Shown: piece after piece, positions 1-12,300 of the stretch
How the letters are laid out: every line of letters begins with the position of its first letter
Position numbering within the stretch: position 1 is the stretch's first letter
Origin: Knoxdaviesia capensis
Lineage: Eukaryota > Ascomycota > Sordariomycetes > Microascales > Gondwanamycetaceae
Length of the DNA: 64,000 nt
NCBI GenBank assembly: GCA_001510575.1
Contig: LNGK01000006.1
Location: forward strand, 124,001-188,000
Direction: 5' to 3'
The notes under the pieces: model-generated
Databases searched by the model: none
Told to the model about the DNA's origin: nothing
Seen by the model: the letters and a program-made list of their open reading frames with translations, nothing else
Made by a program: the position numbers and the translations under genes

Positions 1-3000
1 TGGAACTGTGCCGCTGATCCCAGGCCCCGGTTCTGTCAGAGGTTATTCGCCTTTTTCCCCCCTTTCCTTCCTTCCTCGTTAGTTTTTTCTCCGGCCGGTG
101 TTCAAGCGGAGTCCCGAGCGCTATGAAAAAGGTTAAAGGGGAAAGAGCGCCGCGGCCCCTTCCTGATGATCCAGGCCTTGCGAATCACGCCGGACTCCCC
201 TTCCCCATCTTCAAGGATTACGATATCGCCACATCATATCATATTTCGTCGTCGAGGAGAGAAGATACTTCGTGATATTGATGATTTCTATGATCTTTTC
301 TATCGCCGGCTTATGATATTGCTATCCTAAGTTAGTATACGGCCAATACTCACTCATTCGTATGAGAAAACATTCTCTTCCAGGACCAAACGCTGTGGCA
401 AAGAACCAAGACCAGAGACGAGAGGCCCAAACCGATCAGACCGTGGATCCCCGGGTCTTAATGTTCCCCCCTCGCGCACATCGCAACCACTCCAAATCAG
501 GCGCGTCCGTCTTCCTTTTCGATACCGTGACGCAGACCGTAAGATCGCGTTAGACACCATAACGTCTTTGGCGTCGATATGTGCGTCTGCAGGAAATGGA
601 TTCGGTGATTGTTAGCCCAGTCCGGCCAAGTGTCGAGGCGGTCAGATATTAAGTTGCATTCGCAACCGTGCAGTACCGGTCATGCTCAATCTAAAAGACG
701 TCGAACCATCTATTGAGAGTGTGACGGTTGCAGCGAACAGTGATCCATCATCCAAGCGACGGCCTCTCGTTTCCCTTCCAAAGACAGAGTCAAAAACGGG
801 CCCAAAGCACTTTCTTGTATGTGTTTCTGGTCCGCAGTACAGTAGGTCTAGGTGGGCAAGGGAATGAAATAACTACGATGTAACCCGCAAATCCTCGTTA
901 CCAGTCTTGACCGCCGCCGCCGCCCGTATCGTACGTAAGTGGGCTGTCTGTCTGATCTTTCTATTCATTGTCTATCTCGCGGATCAATTCATTGAAATAT
1001 GCAAGGCTTCTCGGGAGTCGCGGCCTGTGTTGGCCAATGGCTATGATACTAGGGAGCAGGCGTGGACTTCAAGCATAGGGTTATTGCTTTGAGGCCGTTT
1101 GATGGCACAACCGCACACGCAAGCCCGTAACTGACAAGGCAAGTTGACGGCCTCTGTTTACGGAGCTCCAGAAGCAAAGCTGGTGCAGGGGGAAAGAGAA
1201 CCTTGACAGGGCAAGGGGGCGCACAACGAGTCAACGACAAGTGGATAGCAAGACTGAACAGGGCCGCCCTGGAAGATGATGGGATGCTCAGCGTTTGACT
1301 GTGAAAATCTGGCCCGCACATCACATCATACAGGACGTAGCCCACGATCGGGAGGCATGGAAAGCGGCATCTCCAACTTATGGAGTCCCGTTGTGGTGAC
1401 AAGAGACGCCGCTCGGTCGTCTCTCTGTAATCTTCTTTCTCTGTTTTCCTACACAGACAACGGCGATTCTCGTTATGCGTCGACGGTCCCTCCACACAGT
1501 GGTTCGCTCAGAAATTGCGTTGATATGCAATGATCCTCGACAGAAGATCAGATATCCCGTTTGTAATTCCCTCCAATATAGGCCGGGTCTAACCTGAAAT
1601 CCGGTAGTGTGCCGAACATCTCCCTCCCACCGTCAAGCCGTGGGAGCATACAGAGCTTGAACGTTCAGCTGAGCCTGAAAGAGGCCTCATTGCTCTATAT
1701 CTCAGGTACCAATATCCCAGAATAGAAATCAGGGACATCAATGCAATACGGACCAGAGGAGGATGGGTTAGGTGATTCTCCAAAAGATGGGATGGGAGCT
1801 GAATCCATCCATCCTTTCCTGTCTATAACTTTCTTGTAAATCCCACGAGGACTTGTAGATGCCACTTGCCAATAGTTCTGAGTCCCGGAATGCTGCTTCG
1901 CGTACCTGAAGGCCAGTGGTTGATCTAAGAGGGCTGGAATGCAGAAGCCCTTTTCGGATTCTCCACGCTTCAGCGCAGTATCTCTTTTTCTCTCTCCCCC
2001 AACGCCAACACAAACGCCAATATCAGGTAAGGCCCCCTTCACACAGACGCTCTGTTGTTTTTTTGGTCTCTTTATGCTTTGTCTCTGAAGCGAACCCGGG
2101 TAAAGCCACCCCCTTGAGCTAGGACAGGCGCCGCAGCGCCGCCCCAGGGCTCGATGAACAGTGTTACTGAGCCGATACTCTCATCGATAGCAAACGCCAG
2201 CACCTGGGCCAGGGGGGAGAGACTTGGAGTTCGTGCTGCACAATGCGGATTTTTCAGGTACCTTCACAAGTGTCAGCCCCCTGTATCAGATAAAGCTCCG
2301 TGTATTGGCTGAGTCCTTTCTAAGAATAGGACCCCGGTCATCATCGTGACCTCAAACCCTAGGAAACCCTACCTGTAAATGCGTGATACCAAGAGCTGAG
2401 ATGTGGTCCAGATTGCAGCAAGAGGATGAAGGATGATGTTAGATAACCATCAAGTTGGCTGTTGGTCTGTGTTGCCTCATAGGAACGGCCCACAAGAGCC
2501 TAACTTGACCCCAGCTGGGAGAGGACGGTCTATTCAAGGTTCAGATCAGCAACATTTCTCAGTTCTCACCAGGTGGTTGAGACTGTGAATGACGGGTCGG
2601 TCCGGTCCTATGTACTGTACACTGTTGATTGACTCCTCCTACATATGCAATAATCACTACCAGGAGCCAAGGAGAGTCTTAGAAGACGAGAATACAACGG
2701 ACTGCTGATATTGCTTCTAGAGGATAGAAGCATTCCTGATAAAATAGTATTTCTAGGGTTAGCCTGAACAGACGATCCTTCGAGAATGTTGTTAAGAAGG
2801 GGTTTATAATACTTCCGTTCTTCGGACCTAGCCTCCCACTTTTTCAGGACGTGGGACCCAGTGACTAGTTTGATCTTGATATCAAAGATGACCCAGATTG
2901 CTAATATACAGCCGCCAATAGCCAGCAATAAGCAGCCTGGCACCGGACAAAATCGCCCAAAGACAAAAAGCCTCACAAAGCCTCAGCGCCATCGGATTCC

Positions 3001-3270
3001 CAGATGTCTCACGTGACACAGCCGCTAAACTCTTTTAGGGCCATGGCCCAAAATTTCTCCGTTGAGCTTCCCAACATCGCCAATTTTCGGAGCTCCAAAA
3101 AAAATAAGGAAGACAACGAAATTTCACGCTCGCACTCTTCCTCTTTTTTCCCTTTCCCTCTTTCTCCCATATTTCTTCACATCGCCGTCTTTTCCATCAT
3201 CCCCCTTGTATCTCCCTATCTCGTTCTTCTTTTTTTTCAATTGCCCGTGCTCATTCTTTTTTTAATTGAA
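1..3270. other. Left intergenic region, no gene supported
   Basis: I see no recognisable protein gene in this stretch. The longest open frames (about 150 codons on the minus strand near 1049-1495 and 122 codons at 2608-2976) do not resemble a known family, and the second opens at a GTG rather than an ATG. From about 3120 to 3265 the plus strand becomes strongly pyrimidine-rich, which is typical of the leader just upstream of a fungal start codon and belongs to the pda1 gene. A gene whose body lies left of the window could use the first few hundred bases as promoter, but this cannot be judged here. Confidence 0.6.
3009..3084 (+). promoter_or_regulatory. TCACGTGA palindrome and CCAAT box upstream of pda1
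   Basis: A perfect 8-bp palindrome TCACGTGA lies at 3009-3016, about 255 bp before the pda1 ATG. A CCAAT core lies at 3080-3084. Cbf1-type bHLH factors bind the first motif and the HAP/CCAAT-binding complex the second; both are known in fungi to control respiratory and mitochondrial genes. The motifs are seen; their use is inferred. Confidence 0.4.
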
Positions 3271-4912
3271 ATGTTCTCCAGAGCTCTGCGGGTCGGCCGG
3301 GTTGCTCCGCGCCTCGTCCGGTCGCCTTCATCGCTCGTTGCCACGTCGCGGTCCGTCAGCACCGATGCTGCCGGAGCATCTATCGACAAGAGCTCGATTC
3401 CCTCGGTACGTTGATAGTCATGTCGCTATCCTCTACAGATAGGGCATATCACGACGGTGTTTTTGATGCTCGTTGGGTCAATTGATGGCCATGCGTCATG
3501 ATAGCCCCCTAAAGTTCCCGTTCGCATGTCGTTGCAGTTTGATATCCGCCAAGAGGGGCGCTCTTATTTTTCTCATATCCCACTAGTTTCTTGCGCAACG
3601 CTAATCACAACGCCCATTGTTTAGGCCGACGATGTTCCCTTCACCGTGAACCTGAGCGACGAGAGCTTCGAGACCTACATGCTGGATCCCCCGTCGTACA
3701 CCCTCGAGATTACGAAGAATGAGCTGAAGGACATGTACAAGCAGATGGTGACCATCCGGTATGGCTGTCCCGGGTTCTGCCCACTGCGATTGATAATGCC
3801 AACTCGAGCGCGAACATCCAACTAACCACATGTTTTTTTTTTTTTTCAATCGCCTTTCAGCCAAATGGAGATGGCTGCCGATCGCCTGTACAAGGAGAAG
3901 AAGATCCGTGGTTTCTGCCATCTGTCGACCGGTCAGGAGGCCGTTGCCGTCGGAATCGAGCATGCTATCACCAAGGAGGACGATTTGATCACTGCCTACC
4001 GTTGCCACGGTTTCGCGTACATGCGCGGAGGAACCATCCGGTCGATCATCGGCGAGCTTCTCGGCCGCCGTGAGGGTATCTCCTACGGCAAGGGTGGATC
4101 CATGCACATGTTCGCCAAGGGCTTCTACGGCGGTAACGGTATCGTCGGTGCCCAGGTGCCTGTCGGCGCCGGCCTAGCTTTCGCCCACAAGTACAAGAAC
4201 ACTGGTGGCGCTGCCGTCATCCTGTATGGTGACGGTGCCAGCAACCAGGGTCAGGTGTTCGAGGCCTACAACATGGCCAAGCTGTGGAACCTCCCTGCTC
4301 TGTTTGGCTGCGAGAGTACGTATTCTGCGTCCTTTCTTGTGTGATTCTTGCTGCACCCGCCTTCCCTTTCAAAGTGCTAACTGAACTCCCCCTCACGCAG
4401 ACAACAAGTACGGTATGGGCACCTCGGCGGCGCGTTCGTCCGCTCTGACCGACTACTACAAGCGTGGACAGTACATCCCTGGTCTCAAGATCAACGGCAT
4501 GGACGTCCTGGCTGTGTCCGCTGCTGTGCAGCACGCCAAGGCCTGGACCGAGGCCGGCAACGGCCCGCTGGTTCTGGAGTACGTCACCTACCGCTACGGA
4601 GGCCACTCGATGTCCGACCCCGGCACCACCTACCGCACGCGCGAGGAGATCCAGCGCATGCGCTCGACCAACGACCCCATTGCCGGCCTGAAGCAGAAGA
4701 TCCTCGACTGGGAGATCCTGTCGGAGGAGGAGCTCAAGGCTGTCGACAAGGAGGCCCGCAGCTTCGTTGCTGAGGAGGTCGCCATTGCCGAGGCCATGGC
4801 GCCCCCGCCGCCCACCACCAAGATCCTGTTTGAGGACATCTACGTCCCTGGATCGGAGCCCCTGTTTATCCGTGGACGCACCAACGAGGAGGACTACTTC
4901 TTCAAAAAATAA
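3271..4912 (+). CDS. pda1: Pyruvate dehydrogenase E1 component subunit alpha, mitochondrial
   Basis: Thiamine-diphosphate-dependent decarboxylase subunit of the mitochondrial pyruvate dehydrogenase complex (pyruvate to acetyl-CoA). Four exons: 3271-3405, 3625-3758, 3861-4315 and 4401-4912, all with GT...AG borders and matching phases, give 411 aa, close to yeast Pda1. Residues 1 to about 30 are Arg/Ser-rich with no acidic residue, a typical mitochondrial presequence. The ThDP-binding motif begins GDG at 213-215 and ends with Asn-Asn at 242-243, whose codons are split across the third intron. The regulatory loop YRYGGHSMSDPG (305-316) carries the conserved serines (311, 313) phosphorylated by PDH kinase in this family. 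The ATG at 3271 is preferred because it opens the presequence and follows a long pyrimidine tract. E1 beta is not in the window. Confidence 0.97.
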
Positions 4913-5753
4913 GCGTTGCGGATTCTTGTTCTTTGGGCGAGGTTGTGTCAAGGGTTTCTGGCTGAATGGACACCCGGAAAGCTCCGTAACCAAACCTACT
5001 TCCTTCTTTTTTTCCTCCTCGTTCAACTTCCTGTACCACAACCTTAGCATGTTGGAAGCCAGGCCATAGGTTATGTCTCTTGTTTTTCCTCATTGCATCT
5101 CCCTTGTTTTACCCTTTTCCCCTCTTTTGGCCGAAATCCTCTCTCCAACCCTGTTTCTTCTCTTCCCTCTTAGCTTTCACGTCTCTCTCAACCTGCTGCT
5201 CAATGGTTGCGGTGTGTTCATGTCTCCTGGCCATGTGTAAATATCGCCCCAGTTCGTTTCTGCTGCATCTCATTTGTTTCTTTTTTCTTTTTATATAAAT
5301 GTTCTGTTTTTCCTGGTTTCTATGAATTTCCTGTTGGCCTTGTTTAACGGGTGTATCTTTGTTAGATAGATAGTGGGGGGACAGACAACAGAGAGAAGAT
5401 TGATCTGTGCAGACGATGTGTCAATCGGAAGTGCATGTATGGACCGCCTAGAGGATGCTTATGCTCCTTTTCTCATCTGCTATAGATGTATTCACCTTCC
5501 TGTCGCCTTAATCTTACCCTCGTACTCTCTCTCTCTCCCTTGAGCACTTGTCAAGTCCTTCAGAGTTCAGATATCAGGATAACCCTTAAACCTAGGGTTG
5601 TGACTCAGCCCGTATAGCCTATTAACTTCTCTGGTGCTCTTCCTTTCCTGTCCACGATTTTACGCGCCTATTTCGCTCCTTGATTTTTGCCCCCATTTAA
5701 CGCGCCCTGCAGTTTTGCAGAGAACTCCAAAAAGCGCGTTTACCCCATATCTG
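4913..5753. other. pda1 3' region and DNA ligase promoter
   Basis: T- and CT-rich sequence with no supported gene. The left part is the likely pda1 3' UTR. A TGACTCA motif lies at 5601-5607, and ACGCG-type elements lie just before the ligase gene (listed separately). Confidence 0.6.
5662..5739 (+). promoter_or_regulatory. Cluster of three MCB/E2F-like ACGCG elements
   Basis: ACGCG cores occur at 5662-5666 and 5700-5704 on the plus strand and at 5735-5739 on the minus strand (in AAAGCGCGTTT). In yeast the ACGCGT MCB box bound by MBF drives G1/S expression of CDC9 and other replication genes. Three cores in 78 bp immediately before a DNA ligase I gene fit that logic. Functional assignment is inference. 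Confidence 0.5.
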
Positions 5754-8700
5754 ATGGATCGAATTATAGGCACCAGTCGCCGCAATTTCGTTCATCACCG
5801 GCGCCGTGATTTTGTTGCTCGATTCTTCTTTTCCGCTTCATATTTCGAATCTGCTCGGTCCGGAATTGAGTGTTCTGTGTTTTCTCCCCCGTCGTTACTC
5901 TCGTCTTCCTCCCGTTTGCCGAGCCTGCGTCGTCGGGCTTCGTCCGCTGCTATGGCTCCGAAACAGGCCACTCTTGGGTATGTGGAAAGATTGGGCGTGG
6001 AGGTGTAAGGGGAGCGAGAAGAAAGGTGGTGTGGTGGAGAGCATCGCATATACATATGTGTATAGGTGTTCTGTGTCCTTGTGCGTCTGGCTAACTCGTC
6101 TCGGGCTCTCCTCCGTGTGTCTCTCTGGATCAGAAAATTCTTCGGAAAGTCGACCGGCCCAACACCTCCCTCCGCTCCTGCTGGTCCCCGGCAAACAACA
6201 CTGTCTTTTGCGACAAAGGTCAATGGGGCGTCTTCAACAGCCAAGAAAGCTGATGCCAGCAAGGCCGCCGCTGAGAACACAACCGAATCAGACACCGGTA
6301 AGGTCTCCTCCAAGTCTCTCCGTCGTTTGACCAACGTGTTCTAATACCTCTTGTATCGTAGAAACTCGGAAACGGTCACGGTCACGATCAAGATCTCCCG
6401 CTGCGAAGAAGAAGTCTGCCTCTCCAAAATCCCCCAGCAAGGCCGCAGTCGACGAGGACGATGACCTCCCTGTTGCGAAAAGGCCCCGTCGGAAGCGAAA
6501 CCAGATCGAAGAAGATGACGAGGACGACGATGTTGCGGTGGTAGATGTCAAGCCAGAGCCGAAGAAGCCCGCCACTCCCCCACCGGCTAAACCTGTGGCC
6601 GCCAAACCAAAAAGTGCTCCGGCCAAAGAGGTCGTTGAGGATGATGCCAAGAAGGAAGAGTCGTCAGCGTCCGATATCGAAAACGACGAGGATGACGATG
6701 ATGACGACAAGCCCGAGTTGAATGCCAAAGCCCGCCAGCTGGTGCAAACAAAGCTCAAGTCGGAGATCGTCGTCGACCCCTACCCGGACTGGAAGGCCGG
6801 ATCACCGGTCCCGTATGCGGCCTTGTGCAAGACCTTCTCTCTGATTGAGTTGACCACAAAGCGGTTGATCATCATGGAGTACTGCTCGCGTTTCCTGCAG
6901 CAGGTTCTCCGTCTCACCCCCGAGGACATGCTCCCCACGGTTCTGCTAATGGTCAACAAGCTGGCCCCGGATTACGCCGGCATCGAGCTGGGAATCGGCG
7001 AGTCGCTGATCATGAAGGCCATCGGCGAGACCACCGGCCGCAGCCTGCAGGTGATCAAGCAGGACCAGAAGGAAATCGGCGATCTCGGCCTCGTGGCTGT
7101 CAAGAGCAGGGCGACTCAGCGCACCATGTTCAAGCCGAAGCCACTGACTGTGCGTAGTGTGCATAAGGGACTGATGGAGATTGCCACTGTTGCAGGCAAC
7201 GGTGCGCAAGGACGCAAAGTCGACGGAATCAAGAAACTACTTGCCTCGGCAGATGCCAACACGGCTGGAGCCAAGGTCGACATCACCAAGGATAAAGGTG
7301 GCCCTAGCGAGGCCAAGTATCTGGTCCGGTTCCTGGAGGGGAAGCTCCGTCTTGGACTCGCTGAGAGAACTGTGATTGTCGCTTTGGCCCAGGCTATGGT
7401 GCACTACGAGGCGGACAAGAAAGGGAAAGATCCCAGCACGGATGATCTCGAACGTGGAGAGAGCATTCTGAAAACTGTGTACAGGTAAGCCAGGACTCCC
7501 GATGGTGTTTTTCAGCCTCCACGTGTGCTAACCTCTGGTTGTCTGCCATATCTAGCGAACTTCCCAGCTACGACGTGATCATCCCGGCCATGTTGGAGCA
7601 TGGCATCGCCAACCTCCGTGGGCACTGTAAACTGCGTCCTGGTGTCCCGCTGAAGCCCATGTTGGCCAAACCGACCAAGGCCATCACCGAAGTGTTGGAC
7701 CGCTTCACCGACCAAACCTTCACCTGCGAGTACAAATACGACGGTGAGCGGGCGCAGATCCACTATGTCGCCAGCGGCCTGGAGATTGGCACTTCAGCAG
7801 GTGGCGCAACGCGCGGAGTTTCGTCCATCTTCAGCCGCAACTCGGAAGACCTGTCCAAGAAGTACCCGGATATCCTGGCGAAGCTGCCGACGTGGGTCAA
7901 GTCGTCGACCACGAGCTTCGTGCTGGACTGCGAGACGGTGGCGTGGGACGTGACGGAGAAGAAGGTGCTGCCGTTCCAGCAGCTGATGACGCGCAAGAAG
8001 AAGGACGTCAAGATCGAGGACGTCAAGATCCGCGTGTGCGTGTTTGCGTTTGATCTGCTGTACCTGAACGGCGAGGCCGTGGTTGAAAAGTCGCTGCGTG
8101 AGCGGCGCGATCTGCTCCGCGACGCCTTCATGCCGGTGGAGGGCGAGTTCGCGTTTGCTGTGCACATGGATAGTCGCGAGCTTGATGACATCCAGACCTT
8201 CTTGGATGAGAGTGTCAAGGCGTCGTGTGAGGGTCTCATGGTGAAGATGTTGGATGGTACTGAGAGCGGGTATGAACCCAGCAAACGGAGTCGCAACTGG
8301 CTCAAGGTACGTTTTCATATCACTCCTATTGGCATCTTGTAGCGATGTTTCTTCTAACTAGTGTCCGCCTCCACAAAATCAGATCAAGAAGGATTACCTG
8401 TCTGGAGTCGGCGACTCGCTCGACCTGGTCGTCCTGGGCGCGTACTACGGCAAAGGCAAGCGCACGTCAGTGTACGGCGCATTCCTCCTTGCATGCTACA
8501 ACCCCTCAACAGACACCTACGAGACGATCTGCAACATCGGCACCGGCTTCTCGGAGCAAGTCCTCGAGGACCTGCACCGGGACCTCTCGACCATTGTGAT
8601 CGACCGGCCGAAGCCGTTCTACTCGCACTCCTCCGGGAACCAGCACCAGCCCGATGTGTGGTTCGAGCCGCGCTATGTGTGGGAGGTGCGCACGGCAGAT

Positions 8701-8931
8701 CTGACGCTCAGTCCGCGGTACAAGGCCGGAGCACGCGAAGTGGCCGGTGACGCGGGCGGCGGCTCGGCGGACCGCGGCATCAGTCTGCGGTTCCCCCGCT
8801 TTATCAAGGTGCGCGACGATAAGAAGCCGGATGAGGCTACGAGTAGTCGCCAGGTGGCGGAGATGTACCGGCGCCAGGAGAGTGTGGCGAAGAATAAGGG
8901 GCCGGCGGTGGACGATGATTTTGAGTATTAA
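5754..8931 (+). CDS. cdc9: ATP-dependent DNA ligase I (Cdc9/LIG1), two possible starts
   Basis: Joins Okazaki fragments and seals nicks in replication and excision repair. Exons: 5754 (or 5952)-5977, 6134-6297, 6362-7484, 7556-8306 and 8383-8931. From the ATG at 5952 the protein is 870 aa and begins MAPKQATLGKFFGK, containing a canonical PCNA-binding PIP box (Q5, L8, F11, F12), so this is the likely nuclear start. An in-frame ATG at 5754 adds 66 Arg/Ser/Phe-rich residues with few acidic ones, like a mitochondrial presequence (936 aa). Next come basic SR/KR and acidic low-complexity segments, the DNA-binding domain, the adenylation motif KYDGER (catalytic Lys498 of the short form; codon 7734-7736), and the OB-fold. 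The C-terminus is DDDFEY. It converges with the CLC gene 379 bp away. Confidence 0.97.
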
Positions 8932-9310
8932 GGGTTTAGGGTTCAAGCTCTTTTCTTCCGCTGTAACATTCGGTGGTTTGGTTTCATGATATTGGCATCG
9001 TTTTCGGTTTTGTAAACATTAATGACATGACATACTTCACGAAGTTCATACACGTGTGGTCCAGCTCAACACATCGTAAGTGATATCGAGTGTCTTCATT
9101 TGCTTCAACTTCGTAAGCACTCTATTCCAACGCCAAACACAACTCAGATAAAAGTGATATATAGAGATTGAAAAAAAAAAAACATGTCAGTCCTCTCCTC
9201 ATTAACCCAGCCCAAAACCAGACACAAGCAGACGTTATACAGAGACCAGAAAAGAAAAAAGAAAAAACCACAGGTAAGATAAGGTGTGCATGTTACAACA
9301 GATGGCCGGA
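8932..9310. other. Convergent 3' spacer between ligase and CLC genes
   Basis: AT-rich shared terminator region with an A-run at 9171-9181. No gene is seen. The sequence AGGGTTTAGGGTT at 8931-8943 overlaps the ligase stop codon. Confidence 0.6.
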
Positions 9311-12300
9311 CTACAATATCGGGTCCTGGTCCCGATCAGACGCAATCGAATCATCTGCCGAGTGCGTCCGCCGCGGCCGGCCGATATCCCCGCGCCGAAC
9401 CAGGGTATCCCCCGGCGCAGGCCCATCAACACTCCCGCGACGATGAGCGCCGCGCGCAGCAGCCCGCGACTCCTCGGCGCCGTTCAGCACATACCACACG
9501 TCCTTGCGCGTGAGCAGGCCCTGCAAGACGCCGCGGTCGCAGAACAGCACGTACCGCACGCCCAGCTTCTGGAAGTACGAGACGACGAGGTCGAGCTGGG
9601 CGAACGACGACAGCGTGAGCGGGGTCTGGTCCATCCACGGCCGCAGGTCCAGCGTCGAGCGCGGGTCGGCCAGCGGCTGGTGCGAGAAGAACACCTCGGT
9701 CTCGGCGGGCAGCTGGCGCGGCGGCTGCGCGGCGGCGCGCAGGTTGTACGCGAGCTCGGCGCGCGAGATGTAGCCGAGCAGGATGGCGTCGCGCGGGTCG
9801 GAGATCACCGGGAACCCGCGGTGCGGGTTCGCGGCCAGCACGGCGGCCAGGCTCTCCATGGTGTGGCCGGTGGCCGTCAGCACCACCAGGTCCTCGATGC
9901 GCGTCATGACGGTCGCGGCCGGCCGGTCGGGGATGGCGGCGTCGGCGGCGGCATCGGCAGCGCTCGCGGACGGGTCGACGAACGGGTACTCGTTGAAGTG
10001 GATCCACGACTCGTAGATGCCGCGGTGCGAGAAGGCGTCGCCCACCCACTTGGAGATCATCACGGCTACCATGATCGGCAGCACATACGTCAGCGCGCCC
10101 GTCAGCTCGAACATGATAACCACAATCGACACCGTCATGCGCGTGACGCCGGCTAGTGTTGCGGCGGCGCCGACAATGGCGTATGTGCCGGGGGTGACAC
10201 ACGAGCCGCCGCCACACGAGGCAAACATGGCCAGGCCCGGATGAGCGCTGACGATGAGCTCCACCATGACGCCGACGGCACGACCAACAAGCGCGCCGAT
10301 GGCCATGGACGGGAGGATAATGCCCGCGGGGAGCTCCAGACCAAAGGTAGCTGCAGCCAGGCAGAACGCCAGCACTGCAGCGAGGAGGAGAAGGACAACG
10401 GCGGCGGCAGTCTGGCCAACACTGGGCTGGCAAAGACCAAGCTCGTCGTCCAGCTGCTGCGAGCACTCGGTGAACAGCGCGCTGACCAGCTCCGAGGTCG
10501 GCGGCTTCATGTAGCGGTTGGGGAAGTTGATCAGCGCGGATACCAGCGACATCAGCACCACCTGCGTGATCGGGCCGGGGAGATACGCGGCATAGGTGCG
10601 ACGGCCCTGGGCAATAGCCATGTTTGCGCGGATGAACAGGCCGCCAAACACTCCGCCGAATATGCCCAGCAGCGCATACGGCACCAGTTCGAAGTCGTGC
10701 CAGTCGACCGTGTACTTGACTTGGTACAACACAAGCTGTGCCGTGCGGAACGGGTCAAGCGCCTGGAGCATCACGGCGGCGGTCATGGCGCAGACAAAAC
10801 TCTGCCACATGGTCTTGTCGGGGAAGTAGTAGGAAAGTTGCTATATCAGAACTGTTAGATATCACGGTTTCTTGGGCGGCATTATTCTGTGCACATGCTT
10901 ACCTCAAGACTGAAGAGCACGCCGCCGATAGGAGACCCGAAGGCCACGGAGATACCGGCGGCGGCGGCGGCAGAGAGAACCTCGCGTTTCCGTGCTGTTG
11001 AGAGTTAGTTATCCAGGTCCCTTATCACTGAAGCCTCCTGCATTCTCTCTCTCTCTCTCTCTCACCTTCGTTGTTGTTGATGTTGCTGAACAGCTTGATA
11101 AACAGGTTTGCAACACAACACGCCACGTGCACCAACGGGCCTTCTTTACCGAGCCACATTCCGGATCCAACCGCAAGACACTATCGACAGCCAAAGTCAG
11201 TTAGCCGATCTATCCCCCGAGCCAAAGGTACCATGCAGCTTCAACTTACCAATCCCAGAGACTTCGTCACCAGAGTCCACCCGCCGAGAAACCGGCGCAT
11301 CACAAACCCTCCCAGCACCGTCTTGATCTCCGGGATACCACTGTGCTTGGCATATGCGGCATACTCTATGACCAGGACCGCAGCCGAGTACGCAAACAGC
11401 ACCGAGAAGATGGTGTAAAAGATGTACTCCACCACCCACTTCCCGGCAGCTCCGTTCGCATGCACAGCCTCGCCCCACGGCCGCCAGCCGACACAGTTGG
11501 CACCCTGGTCGTAGCCCATGCAGCAGAAGCGGCGGTTCAGATAAAACGCGCCGCTTTCGGCGGTCGAGCAATATCCGGTCTTCAGATCGCCGAGCCAGTT
11601 GGTGGTGATGGCGATGGCCGCCGCAATCGCGCCGACCGCCATGCCCGTCAGGATCAGCACCACCCACACCTGGCTGGCATCGGCAAGCTGCTTCGCATAC
11701 CCCAGCAGCCCGGACGCCCGCGCCACCAGCATGCGCAGCCGCCGCCGCTCCTTGGTGTACTCGAAAATCCAGTCGATGGCCGTCAGGTCTTCGTAGCCGA
11801 CGCGGCGGCCGGGGCCCTCCACGTACCAGTCCAGCGGCCCGCCGTCCTTGGCGGCCGTGGCACTGCGGTTCAGCAGCACATCACCGCCGGAGCTCGGCCC
11901 CGCGGCTGCCCGCGCCGTCGTGTGGCCCATGTCGTGTCGTGTTCGCCGGCCGTTGCTGCTGCCGCTACTGCTTCCGGGCGCTGCGGGGAAGAACGGGTCG
12001 AGCGAGTCATTGCCGCGCCGCGCAGCAATGGGCGGGGTCGCCATCCCGCCGGTTGCTGCGGCGGCGCCGCCGCGGCCGGTGATCGAGGCAAAGAAGCTGG
12101 CGGGGGAGGAGAGGAGGCTTTGTTTTTGTTTTCGCTTGAACGAGAGCGGCTGGGCAGTCAGCTCGTCGGGCTGCTGGATCGGGTCTTCATCGAGGAGTTT
12201 CGGCGCATCGTCGTCATCGCCGTCGTCGTAGTCGTCGTCATCGTTCTCTGCGCGCCGCCGCCGCGAGAGGTCGTCGTCGTCCCAAAGGCCGGTCAGTTGG

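Noticed and set aside
907..1092. 61-codon ORF with a hydrophobic stretch
   Set aside because: It opens at a TTG, not an ATG, and has no splice-linked partner exon or recognisable family.
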